A stretch of DNA of 41,125 nucleotides from contig VBAI01000168.1 in NCBI GenBank assembly GCA_005882295.1, positions 1 to 41,125 of the forward strand, written 5' to 3'. Position numbers and translations under genes: made by a program. The notes beneath the pieces were generated by a model, which saw nothing but the letters and a program-made list of their open reading frames with translations, was not told where the DNA came from and searched no databases. This stretch comes from Candidatus Segetimicrobium genomatis. Lineage in GTDB: Bacteria; Sysuimicrobiota; Sysuimicrobiia; Sysuimicrobiales; Kaftiobacteriaceae. Positions 31,735 through 41,125 of this stretch are shown one piece after another. Every line of letters begins with the position of its first letter. Position 1 is the first letter of the stretch.

Positions 31735-32847
31735 TCACACGGTGCGCAGAAATTCCGCGATCCGTCGCAGCCCTTCCTCGAGCAGGCGCTTGTCGCCACC
31801 GTACCCGATCCGGATGTGCCCATCCAGCTGGAAATGGTCCCCCGGCACGACCAGCACGTCGTGTGCTTTGCGCAGCCGGGTGGCCAGCTCGGTGGAGTTC
31901 ACCCTCGGCTGGTAGCGCAGAAAGGCGATCGCGCCAGCTCTCGGCGCGATCCAGCTCACCAGGCCGCCCAGCCCGTCGACCCAGCGCGCCACCGCCTCCA
32001 GGTTCTCGTTCAGGATCAGCCGCGTCCGGGTGGCCAGGCGCTGGAAGGCCCGCGGGCCCAGAGCGACCCGCGCCAGATGATCGGACAGCACGCTGGGCGC
32101 GATGGTCGTGTAGTCATGATAGCTCCATAAGACCTGGACGGTGTCGTGCGGGGCGACAATCCACCCGATCCGAAGCCCGGGCAGGCCGTAGGCCTTGGAG
32201 AGCCCGCCGGTGACGATGACCTTCGGGTAGCGGCCCCAGAACGAACTGGTCGGATGCCCGTCCAGCTCCGCGCCCCGATACACTTCGTCGGCCACGACCC
32301 AGGCGTTCACCCTCGCCGCGGCCGCGCAGAGCGCGTTCATCGCGTCGACCGAGAACACGGCCCCGGTTGGATTATTGGGATTACAGACGAAGATGGCCTT
32401 CGTCTTCGGCGTCACCAGCCGTTCCAGTTCCTCGAGGTCTGGCATCCATTCCGCCGGCTCCCGCAGCCAGGACGACACGGCCTCGGCGCCCCACGCCCGC
32501 GCCAGTCCGGGGATTTGCATGTAGTTGGGGAGCATCACGACGGTGTGATCGCCGGGCTCTAATAGCGCCCAGGTGATCAGGAAATTCGCCTCGGCGGTGC
32601 CGCTCGTCACCAGCACGTGCTCAGGACCGGCGGCATGGTAGAGACCGGCAATCGTCGTGCGCAGCTCCTCGCTGCCGTTCGTGTGACCGTACCCCAACTG
32701 CTCGCGGGCCAGCACTTCGCGGATCCAGGAGTGGTCGACCAGGGCGGCGAGGGTGATGGGGTGCACCCCGCTGTCCGCCAGGTTGAACTCGACGGTGTTC
32801 TCCCACGTGGATTGATACCGCTCCATCTCGAAGCGCTCAATCTTCAT
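31735..32847 (-). CDS. PLP-dependent aminotransferase, class I/II
   Basis: 370 residues from ATG at 32847. Fold type I marks are TSGTAEANFLITWALLEPGD, CNPNNPTGAVF, the ADEVYRG aspartate-tyrosine pair, and the PLP lysine in TGGLSKAYGLPGLRIGWIV. IRIGYGG at the C terminus holds the carboxylate-binding arginine. The start MKIERFEMERYQSTWEN resembles an uncharacterised aminotransferase group; amino-acid substrate is not predictable. It is embedded between uvrA (10 nt) and uvrC (1 nt), an unusual place for a metabolic enzyme. Confidence 0.9.
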   Translation of the reverse strand: MKIERFEMERYQSTWENTVEFNLADSGVHPITLAALVDHSWIREVLAREQLGYGHTNGSEELRTTIAGLYHAAGPEHVLVTSGTAEANFLITWALLEPGDHTVVMLPNYMQIPGLARAWGAEAVSSWLREPAEWMPDLEELERLVTPKTKAIFVCNPNNPTGAVFSVDAMNALCAAAARVNAWVVADEVYRGAELDGHPTSSFWGRYPKVIVTGGLSKAYGLPGLRIGWIVAPHDTVQVLWSYHDYTTIAPSVLSDHLARVALGPRAFQRLATRTRLILNENLEAVARWVDGLGGLVSWIAPRAGAIAFLRYQPRVNSTELATRLRKAHDVLVVPGDHFQLDGHIRIGYGGDKRLLEEGLRRIAEFLRTV

Positions 32848-32857
32848 GGGAGACCCC

Positions 32858-35818
<2,961 letters not shown>

Positions 35819-35830
35819 GGATGCCCTCGT

Positions 35831-37966
35831 TTACCGGCGCCCCCACCGGCCCCGCCCACCGGGGCGGCCGCGGCGGCCTCCGTCCCCTCGTCCACGACCA
35901 GCGCCGGCGAAGAATGGCTCCCCCAGTCCTTTCTTCAACTCGCCGATCTGGTCGCGCAGCACGGCGGCCTTCTCGAACTCGAGATTGGCGGACGCCTTGC
36001 GCATCTCGCGCTCCAGCGTCTCGATGGTCTGCTCCAATTCCTGGGGCGAGAGCATCAGGAGGCGCGCGATATCCCAGGGCACCTTAGCCCGCTGTTCCTC
36101 CGCCAGGGTGATGAGTTCCTGGGCGGTGAGGATCTCCTCGGTCGGGGTGTAGCTCTGCACTTCCTCGGCGACCTGCTCGAGGTCGATCAGATCGCGGATC
36201 GGCTTGCTGATCGACTGCGGGGTGATGCCGTGCTCCTGATTGTACTTCTCCTGAATCTCGCGGCGGCGATTCGTCTCGTCGATCGCGCGGCGCATCGAGT
36301 CGGTGACTGCATCGGCGTAGAGGAGCACATGGCCGCTGAGATGCCGCGCGGCCCGGCCCATCGTCTGGATGAGCGAGATGTCGGACCGCAGGTACCCCTC
36401 GCGGTCGGCGTCCAGGATGGCCACCAGCGACACCTCGGGCAGGTCCAGGCCCTCCCGGAGGAGGTTGATCCCCACGAGGACGTCATACGTCCCCAGCCGC
36501 AGGTCCTTGAGGATCTGCACCCGCGCCAGGGTGTCGATCTCGGAGTGCAGGTAATGCACCTTCAGGCCCATCTCCTGGAGGTACGCGGTCAGATCCTCGG
36601 CCATGCGCTTGGTCAGCGTGGTGACCAGCGTGCGCTCACCCTTCTCCGCCTGCGTCTTGATCTCGGCGATGAGGTCGTCGATCTGCCCCTTCGCGGGCCG
36701 CACCTCCACGTGGGGATCGACGAGGCCGGTGGGGCGGACGATCTGCTCGACAACCTGCTGGCTGGTCTGTCGCTCATACTCGCCGGGGGTCGCGGAGACA
36801 AAGACCACCTGGTTGATGAGACCGTCGAACTCTTCCCACGACAGCGGCCGGTTGTCGTAGGCGGATGGGAGGCGGAAGCCGAAGTCCACCAGGTTCTTCT
36901 TGCGGGCGCGGTCGCCCTCCAGCATGCCGTGCACCTGGGGGACGGCGACGTGGCTCTCGTCGATGAACATCAGAAAATCCTTGGGGAAGTAGTCCAGCAG
37001 GCACCCGGGCCGCTCTCCCGGGGTGCGCCCGTCCATGTGGCGGGAGTAGTTCTCGATCCCGGGGCAATACCCGACCTCCCGCAGCAGCTCCATGTCGTAC
37101 TTGGCCCGGAACTCCAGGCGCTGCGCCTCCAGCAGCTTCCCCTGGGTCTTGAACCACTCCAGCCGCTCCCGCAGCTCCTGGTCGATGGTGCGCAGGGCCC
37201 GGTCCAGGCGCTCATCGGTCGTCACCCAGTGCTTGGCCGGCCAGATGGCGATCGCCGACTTCTCCTCCAGCACTTCCCCGGAGACAGGGTTCAACTCGAT
37301 GATGCGCTCGACTTCATCGCCGAAGAGCTCGATGCGCACCGCCCGGTCTTCGTACGACGGGTGCACCTCGATGACATCTCCCCTGACGCGAAACCGGCCG
37401 CGGGCGAAGTCGATGTCGTTGCGCTCGTACTGGATATCGACCAGCCGGCGCAGGATCTCTTCGCGGACCCGGCGCTCGCCCTTGCGCACGAGCAGCATGA
37501 CTTCTTTATAGTCCTCGGGCCGGCCCAGGCCGAAGATGCACGACACCGAGGCGACGACGACGACATCGCGCCGCTCCATCAGGGCCTTGGTGGCGGCGTG
37601 CCGCAGCCGGTCGATCTCGTCGTTGATGGAGGCATCCTTGCTGATGTACAGATCGGTCTGCGGGACGTAGGCCTCCGGCTGGTAGTAGTCGTAGTAGGAG
37701 ACGAAGTAGCGCACAGCGTTGTTGGGAAAGAACTCGCGGAACTCGCTATACAGCTGCGCGGCGAGGGTCTTGTTGTGGGCCAGGACCAGCGTCGGGCGCT
37801 GCACGGCCTCGATGACCTTCGCCATGGTGTACGTCTTACCGGAGCCGGTCACCCCCAGCAGGGTCTGCTGCCGGTGCCCCTGCTGGACACCCGTCACCAG
37901 CGCGGTGACCGCGGCGGGCTGGTCGCCCCTCGGTTCGAGTTCGGTCACCATCTCAAATGCAGGCAC
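35831..37966 (-). CDS. uvrB: UvrABC system protein B (excinuclease subunit B)
   Basis: 711 residues; helicase-like damage-verification subunit. Walker A GVTGSGKT (38-45), the damage-probing beta-hairpin [24 protein letters not shown]-like [20 protein letters not shown], motif V/VI region [20 protein letters not shown] and QTMGRAARH, and the C-terminal UVR domain ([19 protein letters not shown]). It ends with about 25 extra residues rich in Arg and Gly ([20 protein letters not shown]). First gene of uvrB-uvrA-aminotransferase-uvrC. Confidence 0.98.
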   Translation of the reverse strand: MPAFEMVTELEPRGDQPAAVTALVTGVQQGHRQQTLLGVTGSGKTYTMAKVIEAVQRPTLVLAHNKTLAAQLYSEFREFFPNNAVRYFVSYYDYYQPEAYVPQTDLYISKDASINDEIDRLRHAATKALMERRDVVVVASVSCIFGLGRPEDYKEVMLLVRKGERRVREEILRRLVDIQYERNDIDFARGRFRVRGDVIEVHPSYEDRAVRIELFGDEVERIIELNPVSGEVLEEKSAIAIWPAKHWVTTDERLDRALRTIDQELRERLEWFKTQGKLLEAQRLEFRAKYDMELLREVGYCPGIENYSRHMDGRTPGERPGCLLDYFPKDFLMFIDESHVAVPQVHGMLEGDRARKKNLVDFGFRLPSAYDNRPLSWEEFDGLINQVVFVSATPGEYERQTSQQVVEQIVRPTGLVDPHVEVRPAKGQIDDLIAEIKTQAEKGERTLVTTLTKRMAEDLTAYLQEMGLKVHYLHSEIDTLARVQILKDLRLGTYDVLVGINLLREGLDLPEVSLVAILDADREGYLRSDISLIQTMGRAARHLSGHVLLYADAVTDSMRRAIDETNRRREIQEKYNQEHGITPQSISKPIRDLIDLEQVAEEVQSYTPTEEILTAQELITLAEEQRAKVPWDIARLLMLSPQELEQTIETLEREMRKASANLEFEKAAVLRDQIGELKKGLGEPFFAGAGRGRGDGGRRGRPGGRGRWGRR

Positions 37967-37990
37967 GGATCACACTCCGGGAGAAAACAC

Positions 37991-38020
37991 GCATAAAGTC
38001 AGTATAACATTCGGGTCAAA
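37991..38020 (-). promoter_or_regulatory. Possible promoter region of uvrB
   Basis: Minus strand has TTGACC (38014-38019) with TTATGC (37991-37996) 17 nt on, and a separate good -10-like TATACT (38001-38006) without a matching -35. One of these probably drives uvrB. No LexA-type site (CTG-N10-CAG or GAAC-N4-GTTC) is seen. Confidence 0.35.
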
Positions 38021-38086
38021 CCGCAGGCTACCGGTCCCCCGCAGCGCGCGGAATAGGGTGTTCGGCGTTTCGCGAGTCCGCGCGCG

Positions 38087-38187
38087 AGTCTACACAGTCT
38101 TCCCAGTCTGCCCAGTCTTCACAGTCTATTGCTCTGGTTCGGTCTGAGACTGGGAGACTGTGAAGACCGGGGAGACTGTGGAGACTG
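38087..38187. repeat. AGTCT short-word repeats with inverted copies between coaE and uvrB
   Basis: Left part (38087-38127) repeats AGTCTACAC, AGTCTTCCC, AGTCTGCCC and AGTCTTCAC; right part (38147-38187) carries the complements (GAGACTGTG, GAAGACC, GGGAGACTG). Together they form a long imperfect hairpin. 38085-38109 is identical over 25 nt to 18516-18540 in the ribosomal cluster. It follows the coaE stop and could stop transcription from polA-coaE before uvrB. Confidence 0.85.
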
Positions 38188-38190
38188 GCT

Positions 38191-38796
38191 TTATTGCATG
38201 AGGAGTTCCTGCCAAAGGAGCTCGACCTGCCGGCGTGTTTCCTCGAGCGAGCCTGAGTTGTCGATCACCCAGTCGGCCTCTGCTTCCTTCTCCGCGACCG
38301 GCCGCTGGGCGTCGAGGCGTTGCTCGATCGCGTCCGGCGAGAGTCCGTCCCGAGCCTTCAGGCGTTCGATCTGCTGCTCGCGCCGGGCGACCACGACAAT
38401 GACGCCTTCCAGGTTGAAGGCCTCTGGACCGGTCGTATCCAGCAACAAGGGAATGTCGACAATCACGACGGCGTCAGGGTTCGTCGTGCGCAGGCGCTCG
38501 ATCTCCGCCAGGATGTGCTGGCGGATTTCTTGATGGGTGATCGCGTTGAGCCGGCGGCGGGCGGCCGTATCGTTGAAGATGATCTCCCCGAGCACCTTCC
38601 GATCGAGCGTCCCATCGCGGCCAACGACTTTCTTCCCAAACGCGCCGACAATCTTCTGGTACGCGCCGGTTCCCGGCTCGACGACCTCTCGCGCGATCTG
38701 GTCGGCTTCGACGACGATGGCGCCCATGTCGCGGAACATCTGGGCCACGGTCGTCACGCCGGTGGCAATCCCCCCGGTGAGACCGATGACCTTCAT
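38191..38796 (-). CDS. coaE: Dephospho-CoA kinase with atypical Walker A
   Basis: 201 residues; last step of CoA synthesis, phosphorylating dephospho-CoA. Family marks are MKVIGLTGGI, DADQIAREVVEPG in the variant EADQIAREVVEPG, VDIPLLLD, and DWVIDNSGSLEETRRQV at the C terminus. The P-loop reads GGIATGVTT where the family has GGIxSGKST: the Walker A lysine is replaced by Val (codon GTG). The codon context is clear in the sequence, but activity is uncertain. Overlaps the polA stop by ATGA, the common polA-coaE linkage. Confidence 0.93.
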   Translation of the reverse strand: MKVIGLTGGIATGVTTVAQMFRDMGAIVVEADQIAREVVEPGTGAYQKIVGAFGKKVVGRDGTLDRKVLGEIIFNDTAARRRLNAITHQEIRQHILAEIERLRTTNPDAVVIVDIPLLLDTTGPEAFNLEGVIVVVARREQQIERLKARDGLSPDAIEQRLDAQRPVAEKEAEADWVIDNSGSLEETRRQVELLWQELLMQ

Positions 38797-41125
38797 GCCA
38801 GTGGCTCCATGTCTCGCCAGTTGGACCCGACCTGGGTGTCGACCCGCAGGGGCACCTTGAGCGGAAACGCCTGGGCCATGACGCGTCGTACCTCGCCGGC
38901 CAGGTCCCCGACCGCAGCCGGCGGGACCTCGAAAATCAGTTCGTCGTGAACCTGCAACGTCATCAGCGCACCCGGGAACCGCGGCAGGACGTCGCGGGCC
39001 AGATCGACCATCGCCTTCTTGATGATGTCGGCGCTGCTGCCCTGAATCGGCGTGTTGATCGCCGTGCGCTCGGCCGCCTCTCGAATCGGCCGGTTGCGCG
39101 TGTGGACCTCGGGGATGTACCGCCGCCGGTTCAACAGCGTGGTCACGTATCCCGTCTGGCGGGCCTGCTGGACGATGTCCAGCATGTACTGGCGCACGCT
39201 CGGATACCGCTCATAGTACCGTTCGATATACGCTTTCGCCTCAGCCTTGCTGATGCCGAGTTGCGCCGCCAGGCCGAACTCGCTCATGCCGTACGCCACA
39301 CCGAAGACGATCGTCTTCGCCCGCCGCCGCAGCTCGGGCGTGACCTCGGCGCGGGGCACCCCGAAGACCTCGCCGGCCGTGACGGCGTGGATGTCGTCAT
39401 CGCGCCCAAAGGCATCCAGCAGCCCTGGATCGTTGGTGATGTGCGCCAGCACCCGCAGGTCGATCTGCGAGTAATCCGCTCCCAGCAACACCCGGCCGGG
39501 CGCGGCGACAATGGCCCGGCGGATCTTCCGCCCTTCTTCGGTCCGGATGGGGATGTTCTGCAGGTTCGGATCCGTCGTGATGACCCGGCCGGTGGCCGCC
39601 ACTGTCTGGTTGAACGTGGTGTGCACGCGGCCCGTCCGGGCGTTCACCAGAGCCGGCAGCACGTCGACGTAGGTCGTCTTCAGCTTGGTGAGCTCACGGT
39701 GAGCAACGATGTTGGCCACGATCTGGTGGTGGGGGGCCAGGTACTCCAGGACCTCGGCATCGGTGGAGTAGCCGGTCTTGGTCTTTTTGACCGGAGGCAG
39801 CTGCAACTTCTCAAACAAGACGAATCCCAGCTGTTTGGGCGAGCTGATGTTGAACTCGCTGCCCGCCAGCCGGTAGATCTCCGCGGTCAGCTCTGCCAGC
39901 CTGCGGTCCATCTCCTCCGCGAGCGCGCGCAGGTACGGGACATCCACGGCCACGCCGGCTTCCTCCATCGCCGCCAGCACGGCCACGAGCGGCATTTCGA
40001 TCTCGGTGAACAGCTCCAACACCTGCTTGTCCCGCATGCGATCGACGAGGACAGGTCGCAGCCGGCGCAGCACATCGGCGGCCTCACAGGCCTCCGCCAC
40101 CTCGTCCCGGTTTAGTCCCAGGCCTTGCTGGGCCTCCGGCTCCTCATCCATGCGCAGGCGCCAGCCCAGATACTCCCACGCCGCAGTCCCCACAGTGTGC
40201 GTCCGCCGTCCCGGATTCATCAGATAGGACGCGATGGCCACGTCGACGTCGAACCCGCGCGGCTGCAGCCCGCCACGCCGTAAGATCAGCAGATCGCCCT
40301 TTACGTCGCCGCTGACTTTCACCGCCGGGCCCTCGACCAGTGGCCTCAGCGCCTCCGGGACGCGGTCATCGGCAATGGGAAGGTACAAGGCCCTGCCCGG
40401 AACCGCGCACACGGCGATCCCCGTCAGACGGGCCGTCAACGGATGGCCCTCGCCGCATTCCAGGTAGAGGCCGATCTCCTCTGCTCCCCTGGCGGCGCTG
40501 GCCAGCTCCGCAGCGTCGGCGGCGCGCCGATACTGGCCCTCAGGCTGTGTGTCTGCGACCCCGACGCGTTCAAGGAGGCTCTTGAACTCGAGTTCGGCAA
40601 ATAGCGCCTGCAATCGCTCGCGATCTGGCGGTGTCCGGCGCAGTTTTTCCCATTCCCAGTGGACTGGAGCGTCGGTGACGATTGTGGCGAGGTGTTTGCT
40701 CTGCAGAATCTGTTCCGAGCGCGCGCGCAGCGGGTCCTGGAACTTCGGCGGAACGCGATCCAGGTGCTGCAACAAATCCTCCACCGTCCCAAATTCCTGG
40801 ATCAGCTGGCCGGCGGTCTTATCCCCAATCCCAGGGACGCCAGGGATGTTGTCGGTGGTGTCGCCTTTCAACCCCTTGTAGTCAGGCAGTCGAGCAGGGT
40901 CAAAGCCAAACCGGGACTGGAATTTCTCTCGATCATAGACGGTCGTCTCAGTGATCCCCCGGCTGGTGACCATGACTTTGATGTTGGTGTCGATCAACTG
41001 GAGCACATCGAGATCACCGGTGACGATGAGCACATCAAACCCTTCGGCCGCGGCCGCGCGCGCCATGGTCCCCAGCACGTCGTCGGCCTCGTAGCCGTCG
41101 ACCTCGAAGATGGGGATGCCAAGCG
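38793..41125 (-). CDS. polA: DNA polymerase I (5' end beyond window edge)
   Basis: 777 codons are visible; roughly the first 120 residues are off the right edge. Order: 5' nuclease domain (GYEADDVLG, TGDLD, GDTTDNIPGVPGIGDKTA), a 3'-5' exonuclease-like domain that is degenerate (LYLECG in place of the DTET-type motif, so proofreading is probably lost), and a complete polymerase domain with motif A LLGADYSQIDLRVLAHI, motif B RRRAKTIVFGVAYGMSEFGL and motif C QVHDELIFEVP. It fills gaps left by UvrABC and matures Okazaki fragments. Coupled to coaE. Confidence 0.98.
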   Translation of the reverse strand, partial: LGIPIFEVDGYEADDVLGTMARAAAAEGFDVLIVTGDLDVLQLIDTNIKVMVTSRGITETTVYDREKFQSRFGFDPARLPDYKGLKGDTTDNIPGVPGIGDKTAGQLIQEFGTVEDLLQHLDRVPPKFQDPLRARSEQILQSKHLATIVTDAPVHWEWEKLRRTPPDRERLQALFAELEFKSLLERVGVADTQPEGQYRRAADAAELASAARGAEEIGLYLECGEGHPLTARLTGIAVCAVPGRALYLPIADDRVPEALRPLVEGPAVKVSGDVKGDLLILRRGGLQPRGFDVDVAIASYLMNPGRRTHTVGTAAWEYLGWRLRMDEEPEAQQGLGLNRDEVAEACEAADVLRRLRPVLVDRMRDKQVLELFTEIEMPLVAVLAAMEEAGVAVDVPYLRALAEEMDRRLAELTAEIYRLAGSEFNISSPKQLGFVLFEKLQLPPVKKTKTGYSTDAEVLEYLAPHHQIVANIVAHRELTKLKTTYVDVLPALVNARTGRVHTTFNQTVAATGRVITTDPNLQNIPIRTEEGRKIRRAIVAAPGRVLLGADYSQIDLRVLAHITNDPGLLDAFGRDDDIHAVTAGEVFGVPRAEVTPELRRRAKTIVFGVAYGMSEFGLAAQLGISKAEAKAYIERYYERYPSVRQYMLDIVQQARQTGYVTTLLNRRRYIPEVHTRNRPIREAAERTAINTPIQGSSADIIKKAMVDLARDVLPRFPGALMTLQVHDELIFEVPPAAVGDLAGEVRRVMAQAFPLKVPLRVDTQVGSNWRDMEPLA

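Overview
The window is GC-rich bacterial chromosome carrying almost only core genes. Gene order resembles Bacillota (Firmicutes) and their deep-branching GC-rich relatives. Markers are ecfA1-ecfA2-ecfT-truA directly after rplQ, map after adk, zinc-type S14, S4 and L36, and an IreB-family gene. A lineage such as Limnochordia or Sysuimicrobiota (CSP1-3) fits, but this is inferred from protein style and gene order, not from a database search.

Layout. (1) 1-1048, minus: ireB then the start of murA (runs off the left edge). (2) 1049-3045, plus: a ~530 bp leader, a membrane HD-GYP phosphodiesterase and a Met-type tRNA (CAT). (3) 3149-23359, minus: one long str/S10/spc/alpha cluster, read from tuf through rpsJ, the S10 and spc genes, secY, adk, map, infA, rpmJ, rpsM, rpsK, rpsD, rpoA and rplQ to the ECF transporter core ecfA1-ecfA2-ecfT and truA. 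rpmD (L30) is missing from its usual place between rpsE and rplO. Many genes are coupled by 4-base ATGA overlaps. (4) 23587-24264: tRNA-Thr on the minus strand upstream of tuf, and tRNA-Gly, tRNA-Cys and tRNA-Leu on the plus strand. (5) 24286-29751, minus: a DUF6580-like membrane protein, folE, a long folP, an MFS exporter, a lone DrrA-like ABC ATPase, and a Phd/YefM-antitoxin-like domain fused to O6-alkylguanine-DNA alkyltransferase. (6) 29841-41125, minus: polA (partial), coaE, uvrB, uvrA, a PLP aminotransferase and uvrC, which is essentially the whole nucleotide excision repair set plus Pol I.

Three things go beyond routine annotation. First, the Phd-MGMT fusion has its own near-consensus promoter, whose -10 is covered by a multi-half-site palindrome. 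This looks like an autoregulated alkylation-repair gene built from a toxin-antitoxin repressor. Second, a composite two-palindrome element is attached to the 3' end of both the CAT-anticodon tRNA and tRNA-Thr, 20 kb apart, in the same orientation relative to the tRNA. Third, several gaps that would normally be very short inside the ribosomal-protein cluster, and other intergenic gaps, contain short-word (about 6-18 nt) repeats folded into long inverted repeats. One such stretch appears to have entered the uvrA reading frame.

Together the genes cover translation, protein export (secY), RNA polymerase alpha, vitamin or cofactor uptake (ECF), folate synthesis (folE, folP), DNA repair (uvrABC, polA, MGMT), CoA synthesis (coaE), c-di-GMP turnover (HD-GYP) and cell-wall synthesis with its control (murA, ireB). 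I see no prophage, insertion sequence or CRISPR array.
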